Source: Monosporascus cannonballus (Eukaryota; Ascomycota; Sordariomycetes; Xylariales). From it: a stretch of 64,000 nt of DNA. Under the pieces are notes generated by a model, which worked only from the letters and a program-made list of their open reading frames with translations, had not been told where the DNA came from and made no database searches. Numbering within the stretch: position 1 is the first letter of the stretch; each line of letters starts with the position of its first letter. A program made the translations under genes and the position numbers. Location: the NCBI GenBank assembly GCA_004154925.1, contig QJNS01000005.1, positions 186,001-250,000 on the forward strand, in the 5' to 3' direction. This document shows positions 1 to 12,145 of this stretch, one piece after another.

Positions 1-318
1 TCAATGAAGGCAATGGGAATGAGGGGCAGGGCCTCACGAAATGCTCTCCAGCATCTAAAGCCACACCGGAAAGTTCCATCCAATCCACGAAGGGATTGTT
101 CCAGACAACCAGCCGCCAAAAGCGACCGAGGTATCATTCACTGCAAGCCACGGTGGCTGAGGGGAGGGGCTAGCGAACAAGAGGGGAACGGGTTGGGCGC
201 CGGCGAGGCTGGCATGGATGTCGAGACCAATAACCTCCATTTCGACGACTGAGAAGCTTTTCAACCTTCTTGTGTGCACACATCTCTATGACCTGATGCC
301 TTAAACTTGTCGTCAAAC
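1..318. other. Window start, no supported gene
   Basis: Short open frames on both strands overlap here, but none has a recognisable domain or a supported start. The 3' part may hold the leader of the membrane-protein gene that starts at 319. Confidence 0.4.
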
Positions 319-1992
319 ATGGCATTATCAGACGCCAAACTAGGATTCTCCACAGTCCTTGTCCTCCTAGTGGTCAAGGCCGTCTTCGTTGCGACGGAGC
401 TCTTCTTCGTTATCAAAGCGCGGGGGAGCAGCCTAGGACAAGGTTATCAGAAGCTAGTCACACGCCTCAGAAATCTCGCCGTATGGTTTGGATTCTCGAT
501 GGCTGTAGTGGTGGCCGTTCTGGGCGGCGTCACCTATATAGAGCTTGACCAAACCATCGATCAACACGTTGTCCGAGACTCAGAAGTGTGCAGCAAAGCG
601 GACGCCGACATTGTAGGAGATGGTGTTCGAATAGCTGCCTGGATTCAAATAGGGAGCCTTTTTTTCTCGGCCGCTATAGGATTATTTCACTACTCCAAAA
701 CAGCGGTCAAGGAGGTCGGCGCAGGACTTCTCGCCACCCAAATATCGCTGGCAATCTCTCTCCTTGTTCCCCTGGGTCGGCACAGCCTTGCCCCCGTCGA
801 TACCCTGCTCGGCGCCATGATCCTCGACGCGCAGAACATCGGGCTCTCCATCCAACTTGTGGCGAAAGAGACGCTGGCCTCCCGCTGGCAGGTGGTAATG
901 GTCTGGTTTGGCCAGGTGATAGGCCTGATCACTGTAGGAGCTCTCGTCGGCGGGTTTACCGCTACCAACTGGCTGGACACGAGCGAATGCCGATGTTTCT
1001 CGGTGTTTTGGTGGACATGGTTCACAAACTGTCCGTCCGAATTTCCCGGCGAAGTGGCTCCATTTTGGATGTACTTCGGTCTGCGATGCACCACCGTCCT
1101 CCACGGCGGCTACATCTCTCGGACAAAAATGGAGTCCTTCAACCTCGCGGAAAGGATCGAGGGTGACTACCCCTGCAACCCATGCCAAGCCTGCCTGGGC
1201 TATACCGAGGACGAAGTGGACAAAGACAAGGTTTGTACGTCTCATAATATCTGCCCAGTCTGCAAAAAATGCCAAACATGTCTTGAAAAGGAAGACTGCA
1301 AGGCAAGGGAGACGAAAAGAGATTTGCGCCTATGGTTATCGCAAGGAACTCCCCACTCCCAGGCACCTCCGTTAGAACCGGAAACCGGGGTTACCGCCCG
1401 TCCGCTTCCGGAACAAAGGAATTCCGGGCATGATGCTACAGGTCAACAGCCTCCGGAACACCAGGCAAGCCCGGTTACAGCAGCCGAAGCTTCGTCACAG
1501 ACTAGAGGTCTAGAGCCCAAAGGGACGGGACCGGGGGAGGAGTGCAGGTTATGTGGCTGCAGGTTCTGTTCAAATTGCAAGCACACGGCCATTCTCTTCA
1601 AAGAAGGCAGGGGGTTGATCGGATCAGTAAGATATTCGGAGACACCAGCCACCATCAGTTTCATGTGCCTGGAGTACTTTGCATACGCGGTTCTTTCCAT
1701 GGCCACGGCTGAAAGAACAATGCAGGTGAATTCGATACAGAAGACTTCGCCCATTTATTCTGTCGGCCAGATTACCGCCATTGTAATTGCGGGTGCAACT
1801 GCCATTCGCACTCTTTGGGTCTCTTTCTTCATGATTTTTCACGCGGAAGGAGACGACTTAGTGGATGATGAAGAAGAAAGGAAGAATAAGAAGAGGGAGA
1901 GGAAACTTCTAGAGAAGGCGAAGAGGAAGGAGATGAAGAAGGGGGGGAAGAAGGGGAAGGGCGTTGAAAGAAATGGGAAGGAGAGTTCGTAA
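319..1992 (+). CDS. Multi-pass membrane protein with cysteine clusters and lysine-rich tail
   Basis: Function unknown; I do not recognise the family. It is a single open frame of 557 codons from the first in-frame ATG at 319. Hydrophobic segments, probably membrane spans, lie near residues 9-32, 52-72, 105-125, 130-150, 195-215, 435-455 and 475-500. Between the two membrane blocks is a cytosolic or lumenal stretch of about 200 residues. It holds closely spaced CxxC pairs near residues 285-330, a Pro/Glu-rich linker and a second CxxC-type cluster near 410-420, which resembles a metal-binding or disulfide module. The C-terminus after about residue 505 is an almost uninterrupted run of Lys/Glu/Arg. 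No signal peptide is separable from the first span. Length and codon use make it a real gene. An upstream exon cannot be excluded. Confidence 0.8.
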   Translation: MALSDAKLGFSTVLVLLVVKAVFVATELFFVIKARGSSLGQGYQKLVTRLRNLAVWFGFSMAVVVAVLGGVTYIELDQTIDQHVVRDSEVCSKADADIVGDGVRIAAWIQIGSLFFSAAIGLFHYSKTAVKEVGAGLLATQISLAISLLVPLGRHSLAPVDTLLGAMILDAQNIGLSIQLVAKETLASRWQVVMVWFGQVIGLITVGALVGGFTATNWLDTSECRCFSVFWWTWFTNCPSEFPGEVAPFWMYFGLRCTTVLHGGYISRTKMESFNLAERIEGDYPCNPCQACLGYTEDEVDKDKVCTSHNICPVCKKCQTCLEKEDCKARETKRDLRLWLSQGTPHSQAPPLEPETGVTARPLPEQRNSGHDATGQQPPEHQASPVTAAEASSQTRGLEPKGTGPGEECRLCGCRFCSNCKHTAILFKEGRGLIGSVRYSETPATISFMCLEYFAYAVLSMATAERTMQVNSIQKTSPIYSVGQITAIVIAGATAIRTLWVSFFMIFHAEGDDLVDDEEERKNKKRERKLLEKAKRKEMKKGGKKGKGVERNGKESS

Positions 1993-4900
1993 AGAAGGAT
2001 GTTTTGACAGCAATCGCGAACCCCCTTCCAGAAGGTTCCTACGAGTTCGAGGCTACTTAAGCATACATGTGCTCTGAAATGTAGCCTCCCACCAGGGACA
2101 TGAAGGCGAAAGGCTGTGCTATGCTAGGTATTTCTTGGAACCTCTTGCTCCCTCTGAAATTTTCCTGTGGGCTCGTGTGAAAGAGTAAGGGTTGGACAGA
2201 ACAGGAGCTGTGTCCGCAAAACTAGCCCGAACTTTAAAAGTAAGCAGGCCGAGGAGATACAAAAACAGGAGCAACCTACGGTAGTCCATAGCCACATGGC
2301 CAGATAGTAGCGATTTTTTCGAAGAAAGTTAACCCGACTTTTGGGCCCACCATAGTTGCAGGGGCAATCCACTAGCTTGCCATTATAAATATAGTGGTTA
2401 TAGCGGCTACAAGCAACCAGGCCAGCAATTACACTAGTAATTAAGTTAGCATAGAAGCTAGAAATCAAGCTGGCAATTAAGACCTTAACCGCTTAAAACC
2501 TTAGCTTAAAACCCTAACCCTAGCTCTAAGCTCTAAACCTAACTTATATTGAGGCTCTATTTTTACTATATCTCTTCCCTGTCCATGGTTATTAAAATAT
2601 CGTATATGCTATTAATAATAAGTTGTTTCCAAGAGCTTAGCATTTTATTAAACATGTTTTTGTAGACTAACAATTATTAAACCTATGATTGATATTTGTT
2701 AAAAAAATTGTTTAAGTTAAAAGCGGACCAACTTCTATCCGAAAAATCGCTATTGTCAGGCCATGTGCTACTGAAGCACCCCTAACAGCAATGGGAATCC
2801 TCAAAGTCCAAATTGACGTGTCATGCTTAGGTGTTATCGAGGGAGTGCTCTTATTACGCGGAGCCGTATCAATGCTGTATCTGATGTTTTGCTCTACACA
2901 CATCTCTCTATGGCCACCCTCGAGAAGCAGAGAATCCTCGAGCAATACTCTTATACCCCGAACACGCGCACTATTGAAGCCCGGGAGAGCGCTCGAGAAG
3001 AGCCCTGCCTCGAGATTGAGATTGGAAAAGTTTCGGCAGACAAATTCCGGTGGTGGAACGCACTCCTTGCCGCTGGCCGGGGATGGTGTCCAGGGGGTAA
3101 ATGGAAATCCCCCTGGACGGTCGGATACAAAGGAAATGTGAAATTCTGAGTTAAGACAGAAATCGCGGCAACGCGGATCCGGATACGTGCTCTCCACCGT
3201 CGAGTGCGCAAGCGGTACATTTCCTCTCCAAATTCGCCTCTGCTTATAATTTCGAGAGCCAGGTTTTGCTCGCCCTCTTAATGGCTCGAGAATATGACCT
3301 TTTCATCTTTCTGACTGAGGCGCAGGGATCCCTTGGGGAAGTGATGGACATCACTGCTGTTGGGCTCTCTTACGGCGCAAACTCTTCCATCTACAGGCCC
3401 CTCAAGAGCGTCATTATCGCCCGCGGAAGGTTCAGGCAGTCACGAGGGTGTATTACTCCCTTACGGTTTACAACAAAGAGCCGTCACAGGCACAGATGAG
3501 GAGCGATGGCAGCTTTCCTCCATCGTTGTAGCTCTCACAGTAGTTGGCATCTGCCGTCGGCGTTGGCTGCGGAAGGGGAAGACGGCGGGCCCCCTTCCAA
3601 GACACAACGAGAAGGACATACCCCCTGCGGACCTCAGGCGGCTCAGCGAGCTGTCGCCGAATGCCGCGATTCAGGCCGAGCTGGGGTCGACGGATCCGAG
3701 CAACCCCGTCAAAGCTTGAGCGACCTGCCGAGGAGCGGCCACGTGAGCTCTGATCCAACCAACAATCCACTTGCGACGAACGGGTGTTTTGTTCTAGGAC
3801 AGGCAATAGCAGGAACGGCTATTGCATCCGCGTTTGAGCTTGAAGCGTCGTCTCTACCAAGGCAAAGGACATGACCCTACATTTACGCGGATTTGAGGCA
3901 GCTGAACAACCTACCTGGTGATCAGCGGAGTGAGGGCTACGTAGCCCCATCCCAAACAAAGAGTAAAACAGGGCCCTATCCCTGAACCTTCAGCGGTGAC
4001 AGAATAGTAGAGCAATCACCATCTAGCGCCTAGAGCATTTCCTCATTGCCCTAGGTCGAAGCCGTTTCAGCCCATCTGCGGCCTAACCGCAAGCTGTTCC
4101 ATGACCCAAAGCCTTTGTTCGCCCATTATAAAACCCCTGGCTCACCCCAAGCTTGTCTGCGTCTCGCAGGGCATAACTTGTAATAAGCAGAACATGGAAA
4201 ACAAAGAAGCGAACAGCAACGACGCACATGTGCGGCGAACCGATCTGCGGTCTTCCGTGACGACAATGTGGTAGATTACAAGCAGCCCCTCTGTTCCGCA
4301 GAATATACACCCGATATGCCGCATTTATAGCCACGATGCTTGACCCCGTCACAGATACCGACACAGCATCGTGGCTCAGCCAGTCGTCCACCCCCAAGGC
4401 TCCATCGCTCGACTACGTCATATTAGTGACCGTCGCCCGTTTCGTTCCCATCTAGCCCCTATCTGGTCCTCGCGGTTACCTACTTTCCTAGTTACCCGCA
4501 ACCATGTGCGAGACGATCGAACTCGAGCTCTGCTGCGAAGCGAAACCAAGAAACTCCGTCCCCCACATCATTAAGATATACACCATCATCTCACCCTGCG
4601 CCGCCATCCTCTCATCAGCCCCAAATCACCCCAACCCTGCGACCATCGTGCTACCTCTCCCGGCATCCCATCTCCCATTCTCTCCACCCCAACCCCAACC
4701 CCCTCAACCAGACCTCCCACACCACCACCACTGCGCCAACTAGAACCCCTACTCCGCGACAAGACGCCGCACGCGCGTCTTCCACACGCGGTGCGCCGAG
4801 GGCGTGCGCGCGCGGGGCCCCGGGAGGCCTTTCTCGGGGACGCGGCGGAGCTCGGCATCCGCGGGCGCTGGGTCCTGGCGCCCGACGCGGTCACGTGGGT

Positions 4901-6835
4901 GAGTGTGCCTCTCGGAGCCGCCGCGGCTGGTGGTGGTGGGTGTGTGGAAAGGGACGATAGGGGCCATGTTGGGGATGGCGGTGGCGATGGTGGGCTGCGC
5001 TGGCGAACCTGGCGGTTCGGGGTCGAGATGTGGAGGGTTTGTGAGCAGGCGGGCGAGACTGCGTTTCCGCACGGAATTTGGGGCCCTTGCGCCCTAAAGG
5101 GCGTGGATGTGGATGATGTGGGCGTGTTCTTCGGAGGGGGCAGTCTGGCTTCTTGTATCTCGACGCCTTGCTCGTCTAATGGGACGCCGTATGACTGAGT
5201 TCGGCAGGGGAGGTTGTTGGGTTGTGTAGAGACATTGGACTCCCAACGTAGGTACCTTTACAGTCTTAAGTAAGTGCTTAGAAGTAATAAAGACAGTGTA
5301 GCGAAGAAATAGGAGAATTGGTGCAATATCATCGATTGTTGACCTGTATGAGGGTCCTAACTGTGTTTTGCCTTGATTGCACTAGCACTACCCTCCGGTT
5401 TCCCGGACCCCTTTTTCTCCGCTCCTCTGTCTCCTCTCCCACCTTTCCCGCCCACCTCCGATGACCTCTCACTCCGTTCTTGCCCACTACTCTGCATCCC
5501 GTCCCGATTAGTCCGAACAATTCGAACAACCCCAGAGTCCAAGCCGCCCACGGCCGTATCTGAAACCCGAACACACCATTGCTCGAATTTTCAACAAGGC
5601 TGACAAGTCAGCGTAGGTACTACGTGACCCCCAACTGTCCCAGACGCTCCAAATGTTTTCCCGGGATTAGCCTAGGGGGTTGCAGCACTCGCTTGCACTG
5701 AATGGCCGACATGGCAATTATAGCCCGGTTCAACTTGCCTATCGCAATGCAGCTTCAGCCATTATATCATCCCAAGGGAATATCACAGGGGCAGCGCCCC
5801 TTCTCGGAAAACCAGTAAGCACAGGCAGAACAACTACTTCTCCAGGAAAACATCACGAGCGAACCTTGGCTAAACATATCGTTTTCATCAGTCTCGGATT
5901 TGGTCCTTTCTCTCTACCTATCATCGCAGTAGTACCAATCAACCACCGATCAGCCAGTCGCGAACCCAACCAACAAGACAGCCAGTCAGTCTTCTTTCCG
6001 AACCTCTCTCCTTCCACGCGGAAATAGCGTTCGTATGCATACATGGTTTCCATTCTCCGTGGCCAAAATCGAGGCCCACCATTAGGGGAAGAGAAAGGGT
6101 TCGAGGGCGGATACGCTCGTAGTGGTGTAGTCACACAGTTAGTAAATTACAATGAAGTGGCCTCCGAAAGACCTTTTCCTCGAATTCTGGCTCAAATATC
6201 AACTGTCAAAATTAAGCACGAACGGGTACTGGCCGACCGAGGAGGTGAGCCTTGTAGCGTCTCTGCTGGTTCCGCGCCTAAAGCATCCTAATGCGCCCTT
6301 GAATTTACTATACTTCCGGGCCGGTGTGCCGGGTTGGGAGAAGATGGGAACGGAAAGAAACTCCGGGTTAGATCAGGAAATACCCCCCCCCCCCCCCCCG
6401 GGGGAAACCCTTATTGTCTCCTCCAGCGAAGCAAACTCTTCCGATCAGTAGGATTAAAAAAATAGCAGTGTGCTGCAGTTCGAAGGTCTGATTGCGTACA
6501 AAGGGAAATCGGAACTGTTGGGTTTGTCGGCGGTGCACAAGATGTGTAGCGTGCACGAATATCAGGGGATAGACCAGGCCGAGTGCGCTTGTTGGATGCT
6601 GGGCAAGAAAATGATGGGCATGGCGTTAGGTTGATGATGTCATCTCATGGTCTTTGATTTAGTCTAGCGTGAGGTCATGGCGGCCGTCTATAGTCGTAAG
6701 TTTGCGTCAACGGTGCATCGAGTCCGCACGGACGCCGAGCGCGATGAATTGGAATAGTCGTCGAGTTTGGTAATACGGTTGATGCTCGGATCCAATCACG
6801 ATTCTTCAATGCTGATGGGCGGACTTTGGACCACG
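1993..6835. other. Gene-poor stretch, about 4.8 kb
   Basis: I support no gene here. The part 2480-2720 is strongly AT-rich and looks decayed. Open frames between 2790 and 3720 read plausibly in places, but I could not join them: the candidate intron near 3448-3489 gives incompatible phases. The part 4740-5060 is unusually GC-rich (CG-repeat-like), with overlapping open frames on both strands and no recognisable domain. A 17-base run of C at 6383-6399 followed by five G is a likely slippage or assembly weak point. Confidence 0.4.
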
Positions 6836-7976
6836 TCATACCGACTGATAGAGAAGAAGAGGCTCGCCGACGTTCTCGATCTCCGGTATCGTGCACTTGA
6901 GATCGAAAGCCTTGGACAGGACGATCTTGAAAATCTGAAATGAAGGTCAGCGTGCGATGGCTCGACAACGAGGCCGGACTGTACGAGGCGAGCCAACCTT
7001 TTGGACGTTGATGCTGTGACTCGTACTGCTGAATATTAACGCTGCTCGCATGGCCTTGGCAAATCTCCGGGCCTAGCACCCCTGTTAGTTGGATCATTCG
7101 ACCCTCGGCCGCGTCACATCAGCCTACCTGGTTCGATATCTCCTCCTGGTCCTCACGCGGGAAGTTGACGAAATGGTCGTATTTGGTACCGACCAAAATG
7201 GGAATGGCCGTCTTGTTGAACCCTCGCCCTTGGCGGTACCATTCCTTGATGCTGTTCAGGGTGCTCTTCCGCGTCAGGTCGAACATGAAGAGTATTGCGA
7301 CGGCATCGTTGCAGACCAGAGGAAGCATGTTGACAAATTCGCGCTGGCCGCCCAGGTCCCATATGCTGAAGGTGATCTCGGTGTTTCTTATGCTGATGGT
7401 CTTCTCCATGAAGTTGACTCCCAGCGTCTGGATATAGTCCTCGTCCCAGCTCCCCTCGACGTACTTTACCATCAGAGAAGTCTTGCCGATCTGCGCATCT
7501 CCTACCATTCCGACCTTGATGACGACGTGGTTGCGCCCGTTATTCTGATCCGCGGCGCCGTTGCTACCGCGGGATGGGTGGTCGCCGAAGCCGGCATGTC
7601 TATCACCGGCACCTGATAGGCCTGACGGAGGTCTCGATATGGAATGCGGTTGCTGGGGATTCGGAGGCGTGCCGAACTGCGCGCTAGGGTCCATGTCTTC
7701 GGAGGCTTGCGGGTTGTTAGCCAAACCCTCGTCGAGAGATCGCGAGTGTTTATGGTGGGCGCCATTACTGTGACCGGATGAGACGTGGGGGGAGCCTTCG
7801 ATACCGCCGAGGGTGTCATCCATGATACCGGCAGGTAGCGCTTCGGCGGGCGGTGCCGCGGTCTGAGGCGCTTGATCCATAGCGCTTGAGACATCGTGGG
7901 ACTCGGTCGGCGACCCCACCGAAAGGGTTGATGAACCCATGGAACTGGGGTCTGGGGTAGGGTCGCTGGAGAGCAT
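6836..7976 (-). CDS. spg1: Septum-promoting small GTPase (Spg1/Tem1 family)
   Basis: Ras-like GTPase at the top of the septation initiation / mitotic exit network, acting at the spindle pole body. Three exons: 7128-7976, 6998-7072 and 6836-6934, with introns of 55 and 63 nt, all GT-AG and phase 0. The protein is 340 residues. The first 140 or so are a low-complexity Ser/Pro/Gly extension. The GTPase core follows: P-loop GDAQIGKT, switch I TLGVNF, G3 WDLGGQ and G4 TKYD. The TKYD form in place of NKxD, WDLGGQ, and the absence of a C-terminal CAAX box are all typical of Spg1/Tem1 and unlike Ras or Rab. The last exon gives the conserved C-terminal helix ending in LLLYQSV. The family core is about 200 residues, so the N-terminal extension accounts for the extra length. 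The start is the first in-frame ATG; a start further inside cannot be excluded. Confidence 0.93.
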
Positions 7977-10052
7977 TATGGAGAGGGGGGTTTGGAGAAG
8001 AGGGAATTGATCGCGGATCCAAGCGGACGAGTCAGTTTAGCTGGCCGGACGACTTCATGGAATGGGTGATGGGAAGTGCTTGGTCCGAGGCCAAGGACTG
8101 GAACGTTAGGTGATGCTCCTCGACTGTTCGAATGTCAGATCCGGTCTAAGCCTCGATGGCCTATGAATGTAGCTCGGCCTAAGACAAGCAGCAAGCTATC
8201 AATATAAGTGGAATGAGTGAAATATGGGGAGGCGGCCAGACAGTGCAAACAAAGCTGGACACTCTGTTTTGAAGTCAGGGGGGCTTTTAGAAAAGAATGA
8301 GGGAGATGTCTCAATTCGGGATCATGTGAGAGAGGGGGGAAAGATGTGTTGGCAAAGCGAATTACTGCCTTAAAGGATGACTGAGATTTGGTGGTGATTG
8401 CGTGTGTACTCACTCACCTGCAAGAGCGGGAAAGTTAATGATCGGTATGGTTAGTGAGTGAATGAATGAGGATTATAATACCTTATCCCGCCCGGGTTGA
8501 ATCGTAAACTTGGTCGGATGTTGCTGCTACCTATGATGGGGGTATTTCGTAGAGGGAGGGCCCGGACCTCAGCCTGGTCAGGTAGGAGAAGTTGACCCAC
8601 TCGAGCTACCAGCGAATCACCCGGCGCCCGGCGAACCACCCAAATTCCGACCTAGCAGTCCAAGTAAGACACAGCGGATGTTGTTATTCGACTTGAATTC
8701 GCGCAGGAAGTAAAGATCCAGCACCACTATGAGAATTATGTTATGGGCAACTTGGCGAATTTTTTTGGGTATCTGGAGTGAGTGACTAGACTAAGTCGTT
8801 AGCGGGCCATGCCACCAACACGCGGTTGTACGAAAGACAGACTGCGATGTCAGTGCAAGAACCCGATGTGGGTAAATTCGGCGCTTGCAAACGGTGATCG
8901 ACGAATTGGATGTCAACAATCATGAAGGGCGGGGCCGGGCTACTCGGTCACTGTAAACGCGACGCGGGCCTGGATCCAGGTGAATGACGTCGAAAAATCA
9001 GTAATACCTAGTGGTAAGTCATGTGGCTGGCTACCTTAGGCGGATTGGCCTAAGAAGACAGAGTTCGGCCATGGTACGGTATGGATGTGAAGTAGAACGA
9101 GAAAGTTACTTAAAGCTGAATATGAGAAATAGGTAGAATTGGAACCATCATCAACGGAAACGGTGAGTACATCTGGGAGTATTTTGTGGCTGTTGATGTT
9201 GATGGAGGGGGAAATGGGTAACCCGTTGCACGGGCAGCGCTGATTTGCCGACCGAGGAAGGAAACGGGTTTCTCTGCATTCCGTAATCGCAGATTTATCA
9301 TGTTATTGCACAACAACCCATCCAGATCCGATATTACGAGGATATGGGAGGTCATACCGGATTTATCCAATTTCTCAGGCATAGTCAACGATAGTCAGCT
9401 ATCCAAAGCAACTCCAAAGCTCCTCGACTTTAATACCCCTCCAAGTTTACCTCTCGTAAGGTCTTGTTGATATTGTTGATAGAGAGGCCTTGGATTCGCA
9501 ACGAGGGGCAGCTCTAGAACCCCTCATTGACTGACAGCGCTGCTCTCCGAAGTACTCCGGCCCCGTCTCCTGTAGTACTTGCTACCATACCGTGCATACC
9601 TAAGCTTATTCAGTTTCTTGGCCGCAGCGCGACAAGGTAACCCTTACTACAAGAAACAATTGAACGTCATATAAATATGCTTGGATGGCGAGATACCTCG
9701 GTGGGATATATCCCTGATACAATACCTAGCACTTATCGACGTGATTAAGCTGGCAGAAACCATTCACAGATTCATAGAGTGCGACTTTCATATTTTGCTG
9801 TTTAATATCAAAATTGCAGGTGGAAGGGTTATGTAATTAACTACCAAGGCAAGGGGCACACAGTATCCGAAAACGGAGCTCCAACACGAGCTGGGCAGGT
9901 GGCATTTACCGACCAATCCCCGAGGTGGAGGCGCATCATTGATCACTGATATCAAATTGCAGCATCATTTCATAGCACCACCCACCCACCCACCAGCACG
10001 ATACGTCCCTCTTCGATACGGCACATTTCCCTCTTTCTTTCTTACCGTCAAC
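7977..10052. other. Intergenic, between divergent spg1 and gcvH
   Basis: This 2.1 kb stretch lies between two divergently transcribed genes, so it must carry both promoters. I see no supported coding frame. A short CCAC tandem run (about 9976-9992) and a pyrimidine-rich stretch (about 10020-10045) lie just before the gcvH start, typical of fungal 5' leaders. Confidence 0.45.
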
Positions 10053-10681
10053 ATGGCTTCAATTGCGCGATGCCTGCGGGCAGCCCGACCCTCCGCCTTC
10101 TCTAAGCTCGCCCAGACGCCCTGCTTACGGGCCAATTGGCCAGCTGCCCCCTTCGTCAGAGCGCTTTCCGCTTCGCCGATAAGTACGTCCGCAATGCACC
10201 ATCTGCCTCCCACCAACCCCTCTCCCTCCAACTTGCATTAATTACGCGGACACTAACTGACACTCTCCCACAAAAAACAGGGGAGATCAGGAAGTACACC
10301 AAGGACCACGAGTGGATCGACCTGAACGCGGACAAGACGACGGGCGTGATCGGCATCAGCGAGTACGCGGCCGAGGAGCTGGGCGACGTGGTGTACGTGG
10401 AGCTGCCGGAGGAGGGGCGGGAGGTCGGCCGCGGGGACACCATCGGCGCCGTCGAGTCGGTCAAGAGCGCCGCCGACATCAACGCCCCCGTCTCCTGCAA
10501 GATCACCCACGTCAACGTCGTGCTCGAGGAGAAGCCGGGGACCATCAACCAGGTGCCCGAGGACGACTCGCACGGCGGCGGCTGGATCGCCAAGGTCCAG
10601 GTCGGCGAGGACGGCGTCAAGGAGCTCGACGCCCTCATGGATGCCGAGGAGTACAAGGCGTACACCAGCGCCGAGCAGTAG
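10053..10681 (+). CDS. gcvH: Glycine cleavage system H protein, mitochondrial
   Basis: Lipoyl carrier of the mitochondrial glycine decarboxylase complex. It shuttles the aminomethyl group from P-protein to T-protein and is reoxidised by L-protein. Two exons, 10053-10182 and 10281-10681, with a 98-nt GT-AG intron; 176 residues. The first 43 residues are Arg/Ala/Ser-rich with almost no acidic residues, a mitochondrial presequence, and the intron falls just after it. The mature domain starts with the family motif around YTKDHEWI (49-56). It contains the lipoylation site ESVKSA with the modified lysine at about residue 105. Length matches fungal GCV3. The gene converges on the porphobilinogen deaminase gene, with 405 nt between the two stop codons. 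Confidence 0.96.
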
Positions 10682-11086
10682 AGTGGCCGGGACAGAGGGG
10701 TAGTTGGGCGCGGGGATACGATGAAGGGAAGGATGTGATGGTTGTTATTGTGGTGATGATTCGCGAGCTGCAGAGAGCAATAGTGGCAGGGGGGATGTTG
10801 ATAAGCCGGAAGACGGCAGCAGCGCTAGGGGTTGGGAAGACGATACGACGCAGGAAAGCACAGGTCGAAGCCATTCAACAACGAGAAATGCAGGAAGCGA
10901 GACGGGCTCAACCTTGTATCATAAGCTCTAGCATGTGGTGGGGGTATATTGATATACAGAGATCTCGAATGCATGCGCAAACGGGCAGCCAGCCACCCGG
11001 TCTCAAGTCTATGTGCTTTCCCCGTTCCCTACCCATCCTTTCCCCTCTTATACATCAGGCTTTAGCATTCCCTATCTTGGTCCGAG
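10682..11086. other. Convergent 3' intergenic (gcvH / HEM3)
   Basis: This 405-nt gap separates two stop codons facing each other, so it must hold both 3' UTRs and polyadenylation sites. The plus strand has an A/G-rich start and the right side is pyrimidine-rich, but I cannot place individual signals with confidence. Confidence 0.4.
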
Positions 11087-12145
11087 CTATGCCGGTACCC
11101 ATGGCTCAGCGCTATCTTTGTTGGCCTCTCGGTCCTCATTGATCACATCTAAGATCTTCTGCGCTCCATTATCCCGCATCTGCTGGGCGACCCTCTTCCC
11201 GAACTCCACGGCCTCTTCCCGTGTCCTGACCTCCGCGACCTGCTCCGCATCCGCAGCCTCCGTCCCCTCGACGCTGACCACCGTAGCCGTGAGCCGGAGC
11301 TTGTTCTCCCCAACCCACTCCGTCTCAACACCGATGGGCACGCTGCAACCGCCTTCGAGGGTGCGCATGATGCTCCGCTCGGCCTCGCAAGCCAGCATCG
11401 TCGAGTTGTCCTCCAGCGCCCTCAACAGGTCGAGGGTCTTCTCATCGTCCGCCCTGGCCTCGATGCCCAGCCCGCCCTGGCCGACGGCATGCAGCATGCC
11501 GCCGCCCTCGGCGCCCCCCTGCAGGAACTGCGAGATGCGGTCGCCCTGCCCCATGCGCAGCAGCCCCGCCGCCGCCAGGATCAGCACCGTGTACTCGCCG
11601 TCCTCGGCGTCGAGCTTGCGCAGCCGCGTGTCGATGTTGCCGCGCATGTCCTTGAAGTTCAGCCCCGGGTACCGCCTCTTGACCTGCGCCATCCTGCGCA
11701 CGCTGCTCGTGCCGACGACGCAGCCCTCGGGCAGGTCGGCCAGTGTCTTATACTTGCCCTCGAGTCCCCTTTTCACCACGACAACGTCGCGCGGGTCCTC
11801 GCGCTCGGTGATGCAGGCGAGGACGCAGCCCTCCGGGAGGGACGTCGGCATGTCCTTGAGCGAGTGCACGATGAGGTCGACGTCCCCCGCGACGAGCTCG
11901 GCCTCGAGCTCGTTGGTCCAGAGGCCCTTGCCGCCGAACTTGTACAGCGCCGTCGTCTTGTCCTTGTCCCCCGCCGTCTCGCGCTTGCGGATCTCGAACT
12001 TGACGTCCGGGTGCAGCCGCTGCAGCGACTCGACCACGAAGTTCGCCTGCCGCAGCGCCAGCGCCGACTGCCGCGTGCCGACCCGGACCGTGGGCGTGTG
12101 CGAGCCCGAGGGCGTTATGACGGGTTTCGTCGCTGACGTCGACAT
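11087..12145 (-). CDS. HEM3: Porphobilinogen deaminase (hydroxymethylbilane synthase)
   Basis: Third enzyme of heme synthesis: it condenses four porphobilinogen molecules into hydroxymethylbilane in the cytosol. Single exon, 352 residues from the ATG at 12145; another in-frame ATG lies 21 nt upstream (12166). The frame stays open still further upstream, but that part does not look conserved. Visible family features are the N-terminal VRVGTRQSALALRQ strand, the Lys/Arg-rich substrate-binding part (VHSLKDMP, GTSSVRR, DMRGNIDTRL), and the cofactor attachment cysteine in LEGGCSVPIG, which carries the dipyrromethane primer. Length is close to yeast Hem3 (327 residues). All key residues are present, so the gene looks functional. 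Confidence 0.95.
   Translation of the reverse strand: MSTSATKPVITPSGSHTPTVRVGTRQSALALRQANFVVESLQRLHPDVKFEIRKRETAGDKDKTTALYKFGGKGLWTNELEAELVAGDVDLIVHSLKDMPTSLPEGCVLACITEREDPRDVVVVKRGLEGKYKTLADLPEGCVVGTSSVRRMAQVKRRYPGLNFKDMRGNIDTRLRKLDAEDGEYTVLILAAAGLLRMGQGDRISQFLQGGAEGGGMLHAVGQGGLGIEARADDEKTLDLLRALEDNSTMLACEAERSIMRTLEGGCSVPIGVETEWVGENKLRLTATVVSVEGTEAADAEQVAEVRTREEAVEFGKRVAQQMRDNGAQKILDVINEDREANKDSAEPWVPA

Noticed and set aside
2505..2520. Telomere-like CCCTAACCCTA
   Set aside because: Fewer than two full units, inside AT-rich decayed DNA; chance is likely.
2790..3720. Chain of plus-strand frames that looked like a multi-exon gene
   Set aside because: The most attractive intron (donor at 3448, acceptor at 3489) gives incompatible codon phases, and no domain supports the frames.
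4504..5198. Overlapping frames in the GC-rich block at 4.5-5.2 kb
   Set aside because: High GC keeps several frames open on both strands; no domain or splice structure.
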